From the NCBI GenBank assembly GCA_030613745.1, contig JAUWLK010000185.1, positions 1 to 5,538 on the forward strand: a stretch of DNA of 5,538 nucleotides, in the 5' to 3' direction. Every line of letters starts with the position of its first letter. Position 1 is the stretch's first letter. The notes under the pieces are model-generated. The model was not told the origin of the DNA. It searched no databases and saw only the letters and a list, made by a program, of their open reading frames with translations. The translations under genes were made by a program, and so were the position numbers. Below are positions 1-5,442 of the stretch, piece after piece. This stretch comes from Flavobacteriaceae bacterium (GTDB taxonomy: Bacteria > Bacteroidota > Bacteroidia > Flavobacteriales > Flavobacteriaceae).

Positions 1-1922
1 TAAAATATGCAAAATTTGTTTGGGATGTTAAGCCAATAAAGGATTCAAAATTCATCAATCTTTATGCTTTAAAATCAAATCGTGAAGATATTGCTCCTAT
101 TCAAGGAGACGTTATTTCAGATGCTTCTCAAGTTTTTGACCAACTGGGTGCAAATCCAGAGGTAAGCATGGCAATGAACAGTAAAGGGACCAAACAATGG
201 GCTAAAATGACTACAGCTAATGTAGGTAAATTCGTAGCTGTGGTGCTAGATGATTATGTATATTCAGCACCTAGGGTAAATGATGCCATCACAACCGGTA
301 GAACTTCAATTTCTGGTAACTTTACCATTGATGAAGCACAAGATTTAGCAAATGCCTTAAAATCTGGTAAATTACCTGCTGCAGCACGTATTATTGAATC
401 AGAAGTTGTTGGAGCTTCATTAGGTCAAGAAGCTGTTGACAGTAGTACAATTTCATTTGGTATCGCTTTAATTCTTGTATTGTTATGGATGCTATTCTAC
501 TATGGTAAAGCTGGTATTTTTTCTGATATAGCATTAACTTTAAATATCTTATTCATTTTTGGTGTTCTTGCTGCTTTTGGTGCAGTATTAACTTTGCCAG
601 GAATTGCAGGTATCGTTTTAACTATTGGTATGGCGGTCGATGCAAACGTACTTATTTATGAAAGAATTAAAGAAGAATTAAGAAAAGGAAAAGGTTTGAA
701 AGAATCTGTTAATGATGGCTTTGCTGGTGCATTATCTTCTATTATTGATGCAAACGTTACAACCTTATTAACCGGTATTATACTGTATATTTTTGGTACA
801 GGTCCTGTAAAAGGATTTGCCACTACTTTAATTATAGGTATTTTAACTTCATTATTTGCTGCAATATTTATTACAAGATTATTAATTGAGTGGTATATTG
901 ATAAAAAAGGCAGTACATTAACTTTCAATACAGCTATAACCAAAAATTGGTTTAAAGATATTAAAATCGATTTCTTGAAAAAAAGAAAAATGGCGTATAT
1001 CATTTCTGGCGTTATTTTAATTATAGGTATAGGTTCATTATTTACTAATGGTTTAAATCAAGGAGTAGACTTTAAAGGTGGTAGAACTTATACTGTTCGC
1101 TTTGATGAAAACGTTAATGCATCAAAAATTGCTGGTAGTTTAAAAGATGCATTTGGAAGTTCACCTGAAGTAAAAACTTTTGGTGCTGCAAACCAACTAA
1201 AAATTACTACAAAATATAAAATTGATGATAACGGAGTTAATGTTGATGATGAGGTACAAAATTTATTGTTTACAGGTCTCCAGTCTTTTTTACCAAAAGA
1301 TTTAACCTATGATAACTTTATCATAAAAGGAAGTGATACTGAACACAAAATAGGTATTATGGGATATGCTGAAGTTGGTCCAACTATTGCCGATGATATT
1401 AAACAAGCGGCATTATGGGCAATTATTGGCTCTTTAATTATTGTATTTTTATATATCTTAATACGTTTTAGAAAATGGCAATATAGCTTAGGTGCCGTAA
1501 TTGCTGTATTTCATGATGTTCTTATTGTATTATCTATTTTCTCAATATTTCAAAATTTACTACCTTTTGATATGGAAATTGGACAATCATTTATAGCGGC
1601 AATTCTAACAGTTGTTGGTTACTCATTAAATGATACAGTAGTTATTTTTGATAGAATTAGAGAGTTTGCCAACAAGCATACATCATGGCCTTTTAATCGT
1701 GTTGTAGATGCTGCATTAAGCAGTACATTAGGTAGAACTGTTAATACTTCTTTTACTACTTTAATTGTATTGTTAGCAATATTTTTATTTGGAGGTGATT
1801 CTATTAAAGGATTTATGTTTGCATTAATTATTGGTGTAATAGTTGGTACGTATTCTTCATTATTTATTGCATCACCAATTATGTATGACACAACAGTTAA
1901 GTTAGATAAGAAAAAAGCATAA
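1..1922 (+). CDS. secDF: Protein translocase subunit SecDF (fused SecD-SecF), 5'-truncated by the window
   Basis: Inner-membrane accessory of the Sec translocon that uses the proton motive force to help pull exported proteins across. The frame is open from position 3, so the ATG at 168 is internal; 639 residues are visible and the start lies upstream. Counting from position 3, the first ~140 residues are the end of the SecD periplasmic P1 region. Five SecD membrane segments follow (about 150-168, 175-197, 201-218, 251-268, 273-295), with the signature GMAVDANVLIYERIKEEL at 209-226. The SecF half begins with a membrane segment at about 330-348, then GVDFKGG at 354-360, a periplasmic domain to about 467, and five more segments containing VVGYSLNDTVVIFDRIRE at 537-554. 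The tail is lysine-rich (KLDKKKA). The single-chain fusion is typical of Bacteroidota. Both signature motifs are intact and there is no frameshift. Confidence 0.96.
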   Translation, partial: KYAKFVWDVKPIKDSKFINLYALKSNREDIAPIQGDVISDASQVFDQLGANPEVSMAMNSKGTKQWAKMTTANVGKFVAVVLDDYVYSAPRVNDAITTGRTSISGNFTIDEAQDLANALKSGKLPAAARIIESEVVGASLGQEAVDSSTISFGIALILVLLWMLFYYGKAGIFSDIALTLNILFIFGVLAAFGAVLTLPGIAGIVLTIGMAVDANVLIYERIKEELRKGKGLKESVNDGFAGALSSIIDANVTTLLTGIILYIFGTGPVKGFATTLIIGILTSLFAAIFITRLLIEWYIDKKGSTLTFNTAITKNWFKDIKIDFLKKRKMAYIISGVILIIGIGSLFTNGLNQGVDFKGGRTYTVRFDENVNASKIAGSLKDAFGSSPEVKTFGAANQLKITTKYKIDDNGVNVDDEVQNLLFTGLQSFLPKDLTYDNFIIKGSDTEHKIGIMGYAEVGPTIADDIKQAALWAIIGSLIIVFLYILIRFRKWQYSLGAVIAVFHDVLIVLSIFSIFQNLLPFDMEIGQSFIAAILTVVGYSLNDTVVIFDRIREFANKHTSWPFNRVVDAALSSTLGRTVNTSFTTLIVLLAIFLFGGDSIKGFMFALIIGVIVGTYSSLFIASPIMYDTTVKLDKKKA

Positions 1923-1940
1923 AAACAATAAAGCATTTAT

Positions 1941-1990
1941 AAAACAAAACCTTTCAAGTTTTCTTAACCTGAAAGGTTTTGTTTTATTTA
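1941..1990 (+). terminator. Rho-independent terminator of secDF
   Basis: A stem-loop starts 19 bases after the secDF stop. The arms at 1941-1960 and 1966-1985 are 20 bp long with a single A-C mismatch and enclose the 5-base loop TTCTT. The right arm ends in GGTTTTGTTTT, which supplies a U-rich 3' side. The mismatch would be a G-U wobble in the opposite-strand transcript, so the hairpin is strong in either direction. It separates secDF from the hpt block. Its last bases also carry the proposed -33 element of the hpt promoter. Confidence 0.85.
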
Positions 1991-2006
1991 AAATACCGTA
2001 AATTTG
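1979..2006 (+). promoter_or_regulatory. Bacteroidota-type promoter for hpt (-33 TTG, -7 TAAATTTG)
   Basis: TAAATTTG at 1999-2006 fits the Bacteroidota -7 consensus TAnnTTTG exactly. TTG at 1979-1981 lies 17 bases upstream, which suits the -33 element. The start of transcription would then be expected near 2012-2014, giving a leader of about 30 bases before the hpt ATG at 2044. The -33 element sits in the closing arm of the secDF terminator, so the two signals are interleaved. Confidence 0.6.
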
Positions 2007-2024
2007 CATTTTTAAAAATGCAAA
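2003..2024. repeat. Perfect 22-bp palindrome over the hpt promoter and start site
   Basis: TTTGCATTTTT at 2003-2013 is followed without a gap by its exact reverse complement AAAAATGCAAA at 2014-2024. The left end overlaps the TTTG of the -7 element, and the centre falls where transcription should begin. That placement would suit an operator for a dimeric repressor, or a small 5' hairpin in the mRNA. No regulator is recognised. AT-rich DNA makes short palindromes common, but 22 bp with two GC steps is longer than usual. Confidence 0.55.
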
Positions 2025-2043
2025 AAATAATCAACCATCGATA

Positions 2044-2589
2044 ATGAGTACTATAAAACTTCACGATAAATATTTTATACCTTATATCAATAAAGAAAAT
2101 ATTTCAAAATATGTTCAATATTTAGCAAATATAGTTGCAGAAGATATAGGGAAAAATGAAGTACCTATCTTTATTGGAATACTTAATGGCTCATTTATGT
2201 TTGCCGCCGATTTTGTGAGAGAATATCCGTATAATTGCCATATTACATTTGTAAAATTAGCATCTTATGAAGGAACTAATTCAACTGGGAAAATAAAACA
2301 GTTGGTTGGTCTTAATGAAGATTTGGAAGGAAAAACAGTTGTGATTTTAGAAGATATTATTGATACCGGCAATACACTCTCAGAAATTTATAAGATTTTT
2401 AAAAATAAAAATGTAAAAAATTTAAAAATAGCTACTCTATTTTTCAAACCTGACGTATTTCGTAAAAGTTTACCTATTGATTATATAGGAAAATCAATTA
2501 AAGATAAATTTATTGTAGGGTACGGATTAGATTATGATGGCCTAGGAAGAAACTTACCAGATATTTATCAATTAAAAGAAAAAGAGTAA
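2044..2589 (+). CDS. hpt: Hypoxanthine phosphoribosyltransferase
   Basis: Cytoplasmic purine-salvage enzyme that joins hypoxanthine (often also guanine) to PRPP, giving IMP or GMP and pyrophosphate. At 181 aa it has the normal bacterial length. The PRPP-binding loop is VVILEDIIDTGNTL at 99-112 with the expected acidic pair. Loop I is GILNGSFMFAADF at 45-57, and the flexible SYEG loop is at 74-77. The base-binding hood, KFIVGYGLDYDGLGRNLPD at 155-173, includes the conserved aspartate D163 and arginine R169. The ATG at 2044 is the only sensible in-frame start; it follows an A-rich leader and a recognisable promoter at 1979-2006. The stop is 50 bases before adk, consistent with cotranscription. 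The exact base preference cannot be read from the sequence. Confidence 0.95.
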   Translation: MSTIKLHDKYFIPYINKENISKYVQYLANIVAEDIGKNEVPIFIGILNGSFMFAADFVREYPYNCHITFVKLASYEGTNSTGKIKQLVGLNEDLEGKTVVILEDIIDTGNTLSEIYKIFKNKNVKNLKIATLFFKPDVFRKSLPIDYIGKSIKDKFIVGYGLDYDGLGRNLPDIYQLKEKE

Positions 2590-2610
2590 AAAAATAAATA
2601 ACATTTCTTG

Positions 2611-2618
2611 TATTTTTG
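2611..2618 (+). promoter_or_regulatory. Possible internal -7 element for adk
   Basis: TATTTTTG is an exact TAnnTTTG match 21 bases before the adk ATG, inside the 50-base hpt-adk gap. No TTG is found at the right distance upstream, so only half the promoter is supported. It could give adk and obgE extra transcription independent of hpt. Confidence 0.4.
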
Positions 2619-2639
2619 TAAAGATTAAAAATAAATCAA

Positions 2640-3212
2640 ATGAAAAATATAGTTTTATTTGGCTCTCCTGGTGTAGGTAAAGGAACACAAGCCGGAATCT
2701 TAAAAAAACATTACAATTTAGTACATATTTCTACAGGTGATCTTTTTAGGCACAATATAAAAAATGAAACCGAATTGGGTAAATTAGCTAAATCATTTAT
2801 GAACAAAGGTAATCTAGTACCAGATAATGTTACTATTAATATGCTAAAAGCTGAAGTAAATAAGAATGCCAATGCCAATGGTTTTATATTTGATGGGTTT
2901 CCTAGAACTGAATCTCAAGCAATATCTTTGGATTTATTTTTAAAAGAAAAAGGAGAAAAAATAAATGGTATGGTTGCTTTAGAAGTACCAGAAAATTTAT
3001 TGGTTGAACGTATATTAAAAAGAGGTGAAACTAGTGACAGACCTGATGATCAAGATGAAAAGAAAATCAGGAATCGATTTACTGAATACAAAACAAAAAC
3101 TGCTATTTTACAAGAATATTACCAAAACCAAAATAAATATTTTGGCGTAAATGGTGTAGGATCTATAGAAGAAATTACACAACGTTTAAAAGAGGTGATT
3201 GATAATTTATAA
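2640..3212 (+). CDS. adk: Adenylate kinase
   Basis: Catalyses ATP + AMP = 2 ADP in the cytoplasm, setting the adenylate balance and feeding nucleotide synthesis. At 190 aa it is the short form. The phosphate-binding P-loop GSPGVGKGTQ is at 8-17. The AMP-binding part contains HISTGDLFR at 29-37, and the family signature GFIFDGFPRT is at 81-90. The LID region around 127-146 (KRGETSDRPDDQD, then KKIRNRF) keeps the arginines R128, R134, R144 and R146. It is short and has no cysteines, so this is not the zinc-binding long-LID type. In some Bacteroidota adk is fused to hpt; here the two are separate genes 50 bases apart. The start ATG at 2640 follows an A-rich stretch, and obgE begins 39 bases after the stop. 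No anomalies. Confidence 0.96.
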   Translation: MKNIVLFGSPGVGKGTQAGILKKHYNLVHISTGDLFRHNIKNETELGKLAKSFMNKGNLVPDNVTINMLKAEVNKNANANGFIFDGFPRTESQAISLDLFLKEKGEKINGMVALEVPENLLVERILKRGETSDRPDDQDEKKIRNRFTEYKTKTAILQEYYQNQNKYFGVNGVGSIEEITQRLKEVIDNL

Positions 3213-3229
3213 TATTTTTAATTATTCTC

Positions 3230-3240
3230 TAATTTTTTTG
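3230..3240 (+). promoter_or_regulatory. Weak possible -7 element before obgE
   Basis: TA and TTTG are present in TAATTTTTTTG but are five bases apart instead of two, so this is an imperfect match to TAnnTTTG. It ends 11 bases before the obgE ATG at 3252. It may be a weak internal promoter or simply AT-rich spacer. Confidence 0.2.
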
Positions 3241-3251
3241 TGTAAAAAATC

Positions 3252-4244
3252 ATGACTGAAGGAAATTTTGTTGATTATATTAAAATTTGGGCAGCGTCTG
3301 GAAACGGAGGAAAAGGGTCTGTACACTTACACCGCGAAAAGTACATAAGCAAAGGTGGACCTGATGGTGGTGATGGTGGACGTGGAGGACATGTTATTTT
3401 ACGTGGTAACAAAAATTTGTGGACTCTCTTTCATCTCAAATTTAAAAAACATTTTAAAGCAGAACACGGTGGAGCTGGAAGTAAAAATCGCAGCACAGGA
3501 AAAGATGGTAAGGATGTGTATATTGATGTCTCTCTTGGAACAATTATTAGAGATGCTGAAACTCAAGAAATACTTTATGAAATAACTCAGGATAAAGAAG
3601 AAATAATTCTTTCAGAAGGTGGTAAAGGAGGAAGAGGTAACTGGCATTTTAAATCATCAACTAATCAAACTCCGCGATATGCCCAACCCGGTATAGAAGG
3701 AACTGAAGGTTGGTACCAATTAGAATTAAAATTATTAGCTGATGTTGGTTTAGTCGGATTTCCAAATGCAGGTAAATCAACACTTTTATCAGTAATTACT
3801 TCAGCAAAACCTAAAATAGCTGATTATGCTTTTACAACTTTAAAGCCCAATTTAGGCATTGTTGATTATAGAGATTATAAGAGTTTTGTAGTTGCTGATA
3901 TTCCTGGAATTATAGAAGGAGCAGCAGAAGGAAAAGGATTAGGTCATAGGTTTTTACGTCATATTGAACGTAATTCTACTTTGTTATTTTTAATACCGGC
4001 TGATAGTGATGATATTCAAAAAGAATATGATGTACTGCTTAACGAACTCAAAAAACACAATCCTGAATTATTAGATAAAGATCGTTTGTTGGCAATATCA
4101 AAATCAGATATGCTAGACGATGAATTAAAAGAAGAAATTGAAAGAGAGCTTCCAAAAGATATTCCACATATATTTATTTCATCGTTATCACAAACTGGCT
4201 TAACAGAATTAAAAGATATACTTTGGAAAATGCTAAATTCTTAA
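3252..4244 (+). CDS. obgE: Obg-family GTPase (ribosome-associated)
   Basis: Essential GTPase linked in other bacteria to late assembly of the 50S ribosomal subunit and to growth and stress control. The 330-aa protein has the glycine-rich Obg fold at about 1-160 (GNGGKGSVHLHREKY at 18-32, GGPDGGDGGRGG at 35-46, GGKGGRGN at 123-130). The G domain follows: P-loop GFPNAGKST at 169-177, switch I AFTTLKPNLG at 193-202, DIPG at 216-219, then GAAEGKGLGHRFLRHIER. The G4 base-recognition motif reads SKSD (283-286) rather than NKxD, and G5 is SSLSQTG at 310-316. The protein stops soon after the G domain, so it lacks the C-terminal OCT domain of some Gram-positive Obg proteins. It lies 39 bases after adk on the same strand and is probably cotranscribed with it. 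Confidence 0.96.
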   Translation: MTEGNFVDYIKIWAASGNGGKGSVHLHREKYISKGGPDGGDGGRGGHVILRGNKNLWTLFHLKFKKHFKAEHGGAGSKNRSTGKDGKDVYIDVSLGTIIRDAETQEILYEITQDKEEIILSEGGKGGRGNWHFKSSTNQTPRYAQPGIEGTEGWYQLELKLLADVGLVGFPNAGKSTLLSVITSAKPKIADYAFTTLKPNLGIVDYRDYKSFVVADIPGIIEGAAEGKGLGHRFLRHIERNSTLLFLIPADSDDIQKEYDVLLNELKKHNPELLDKDRLLAISKSDMLDDELKEEIERELPKDIPHIFISSLSQTGLTELKDILWKMLNS

Positions 4245-4251
4245 TTATTTT

Positions 4252-4303
4252 ATCAACAAAATCTATAATTAAAATACAATTCTAGTATATTCTGTTGATT
4301 TTC
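4252..4303 (+). terminator. Weak candidate terminator of obgE
   Basis: ATCAACA (4252-4258) pairs with TGTTGAT (4293-4299), and CTATAATT inside the loop pairs with AATTCTAG apart from one mismatch. Together they form an interrupted stem beginning 8 bases after the obgE stop and followed by TTTTC. It lies between two converging transcripts. The stem is AT-rich and broken by unequal bulges, so support is limited. Confidence 0.35.
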
Positions 4304-4327
4304 TATTATATCAAAATAATCTCCTTT

Positions 4328-4456
4328 TTAAAATATTAATTCCATTATTTTATCTAAATAATTCCATATTATTATAACAATAACCAACAATATCAATAAG
4401 ACTATTGCTTTTTTCGAATTTGATTTTTTACGTTTGATAAATTTTGGATCATTCAT
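4328..4456 (-). CDS. Small single-pass membrane peptide, 42 aa, function unknown
   Basis: A complete minus-strand reading frame runs from ATG at 4456 to TAA at 4328. It encodes 42 residues: the basic N-terminus MNDPKFIKRKKSNSKK (1-16), the uninterrupted hydrophobic stretch AIVLLILLVIVIIIW (17-31), and a short tail NYLDKIMELIF. The layout is that of a signal-anchor peptide with the lysine/arginine-rich end in the cytoplasm. The ATG is preceded by an A-rich leader, as at the other starts here. It lies 190 bases downstream of the mnmD stop on the same strand, so it may share that transcript; no good promoter of its own is seen. I do not recognise a family. A chance ORF is possible because AT-rich DNA readily encodes Ile, Leu and Lys, but the ordered charge and membrane pattern favours a real gene. 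Confidence 0.55.
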   Translation of the reverse strand: MNDPKFIKRKKSNSKKAIVLLILLVIVIIIWNYLDKIMELIF

Positions 4457-4481
4457 AATTTATTATTTTTTTATATAAGTA

Positions 4482-4506
4482 ATATCACTAAAATGATTGG
4501 TGATAT
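4482..4506. repeat. Inverted repeat, 10-bp arms, 5-base loop
   Basis: ATATCACTAA (4482-4491) and TTGGTGATAT (4497-4506) are complementary except for one position, which is a U-G wobble in plus-strand RNA and A-C in minus-strand RNA. No T-run follows in either direction, so it is a poor terminator. It lies 26 bases upstream of the start of the 42-codon minus-strand ORF, where it could be a binding site or leader structure. Confidence 0.45.
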
Positions 4507-4520
4507 ATAAATCAATTACC

Positions 4521-4540
4521 AATTTAATAATTATTAAATT
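4521..4540. repeat. Perfect 20-bp AT-only palindrome
   Basis: AATTTAATAA at 4521-4530 is followed directly by its exact reverse complement TTATTAAATT. It sits between the tandem repeat and the small ORF, 14 bases from the neighbouring inverted repeat. With only A and T it would form a weak hairpin and may be chance, though it could be a protein-binding site. Confidence 0.4.
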
Positions 4541-4563
4541 TTCAAATTAATTTTTCCCACTCA

Positions 4564-4693
4564 AATATTTCACTCCTCTTTAATCATTTGATCTCCAACC
4601 TAATGCTTCACTCCTCTTTAATTATTTGATCTCCGATCGAATGCTTCACTCCTTTATAATCATTTGATCTCCGATCGAATGCTTCACTCCTCT
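4564..4693. repeat. 38-bp tandem repeat, about 3.4 copies, overlapping the 3' end of mnmD
   Basis: Units begin at 4564, 4602, 4640 and 4678 with an exact 38-base spacing; the last keeps only its first 16 bases. On the plus strand each unit runs AATGCTTCACTCCTCT, then TTAATCATTTGATCTCC, then GATCG, with small changes. By my count the second and third units differ at three positions. The first unit is the most diverged, with six differences from the second, mainly at its ends. Full units contain one or two GATC sites and, in minus-strand sense, an AGGAGTGA motif. The third and fourth units lie in the mnmD coding sequence; the first two are beyond its stop. There are no unique spacers, so this is not a CRISPR array. 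Confidence 0.9.
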
Positions 4694-5341
4694 CAGCATT
4701 TCTCTTTTTCCTGGAGGGCCAGGTAATCTTTCCACCAATAAACCGGCAGATTGCATAGCTCTTCTAACACTTCCTTTAGCTGAGTAAGTTACTAAAATTC
4801 CTTTATTTTTTAAGGAGTCATACATTTTTTTAAAAATTAATTCTGTCCATAATTCAGGTTGAACTTCAGCACCAAAAGCATCAAAATAAATTAAATCAAA
4901 TTTGTTTTTATCATCAATGCTTTCAATAAATTGTTTTCTTTTAATAAGTAAAAAGTCAGAAGCAATAATCTGTTTTTCATTCCATGAAACAATATGAATT
5001 TTCTCAAAAACTTTACTTTCATTTTGAATATTTAACTGCTGCTTATAATTCAATTGTGAAATTTCTTCCGCTTTTAGCGGATAAGCTTCTACCCCATCAT
5101 AATTAATTATTAAATTTCTTTTTTTTGCTTCTAAAAAAGTTATCAAACAATTCAAACCTGTACCAAAACCTATTTCTAAAATATTAATTTCTGATGCATC
5201 ATCAAACAAATCCAAGCCATGTTGAATAAAAACATGATAAGCTTCTTGAATAGCACCATGTTTTGAATGGTAAATTTCATCCAACTCTGGTAAATAAATA
5301 CTCGAAGAACCATCATCTGTAATTATAATTTTTCTTTTCAT
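4646..5341 (-). CDS. mnmD: tRNA (5-methylaminomethyl-2-thiouridine) methyltransferase MnmD
   Basis: SAM-dependent enzyme that methylates nm5(s2)U to mnm5(s2)U at wobble position 34 of some tRNAs. It corresponds to the methyltransferase half (DUF752) of the fused MnmC of Proteobacteria; the FAD-dependent half is absent, as usual in Bacteroidota. I chose the ATG at 5341, giving 231 aa beginning MKRKIIITDDGS. The frame can be extended to 5407, but the promoter at 5359-5388 lies inside that extension. Visible motifs are YHSKHGAIQEAYHVFI (24-39), the SAM-binding LEIGFGTGLN (55-64), the active-site region YFDAFGAEVQPELW (152-165), YSAKGSVRRAM (186-196) and GPPGKREMLR (208-217). Only the final residues after MLR look unusual: they and the TGA stop are encoded by a 38-bp tandem repeat. 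The gene diverges from ilvE; downstream on the same strand is a 42-codon ORF. Confidence 0.92.
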   Translation of the reverse strand: MKRKIIITDDGSSSIYLPELDEIYHSKHGAIQEAYHVFIQHGLDLFDDASEINILEIGFGTGLNCLITFLEAKKRNLIINYDGVEAYPLKAEEISQLNYKQQLNIQNESKVFEKIHIVSWNEKQIIASDFLLIKRKQFIESIDDKNKFDLIYFDAFGAEVQPELWTELIFKKMYDSLKNKGILVTYSAKGSVRRAMQSAGLLVERLPGPPGKREMLRGVKHSIGDQMIIKE

Positions 5342-5358
5342 TGCAAATTTCATAAAAT

Positions 5359-5388
5359 CAAAGATACAAAATGTTAATACTTTACAAA
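5359..5388 (-). promoter_or_regulatory. Bacteroidota-type promoter for mnmD (TTTG, 18 bases, TATCTTTG)
   Basis: Read on the minus strand, TATCTTTG at 5366-5359 fits TAnnTTTG exactly, and TTTG at 5388-5385 lies 18 bases upstream as a -33 element. Transcription would begin near 5353, about 12 bases before the ATG at 5341. This argues against the two upstream in-frame ATGs (5407 and 5353). It is the best two-part promoter match in the window. Confidence 0.65.
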
Positions 5389-5414
5389 TACCATAAAAAT
5401 TGGGCATTATTAAG

Positions 5415-5422
5415 TATTTTTG
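5415..5422 (+). promoter_or_regulatory. -7 element for ilvE
   Basis: TATTTTTG fits TAnnTTTG exactly and ends 20 bases before the ilvE ATG at 5443. The nearest TTG upstream (5400-5402) is only 12 bases away, too close for a standard -33, so the promoter is incomplete or relies on other contacts. It is arranged back to back with the mnmD promoter. Confidence 0.45.
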
Positions 5423-5442
5423 CAGTCTAAATTCACGTTACT

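Noticed and set aside
168..170. ATG at 168 as the start of the first gene
   Set aside because: The same frame is open back to position 3 and the upstream residues continue the SecD P1 domain, so this is an internal methionine.
656..1936. Antisense open frames within secDF
   Set aside because: They lie wholly or mostly opposite a well-recognised coding region and their products resemble no protein; long antisense frames are expected here because of codon bias.
2865..2881. Short AATGCC repeat within adk
   Set aside because: Fewer than three 6-base copies, in frame, encoding N-A-N-A-N in a variable surface region; too short to be meaningful.
4519..4546. Minus-strand promoter for the 42-codon ORF (TAAATTGG with TTTG upstream)
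   Set aside because: The -7 part has a mismatch in the key TTTG and the spacing is only 16 bases; it also overlaps a palindrome that could create the match by chance.
4564..4660. Anti-Shine-Dalgarno-like or ribosome-binding function of the repeat (CACTCCTC on plus, AGGAGTGA on minus)
   Set aside because: Bacteroidota make little use of Shine-Dalgarno pairing, no start codon follows at a useful distance with a real ORF, and the resemblance to the 16S 3' end is loose.
4564..4693. CRISPR array
   Set aside because: The 38-base units abut directly with no unique spacers, and part of the array is protein-coding.
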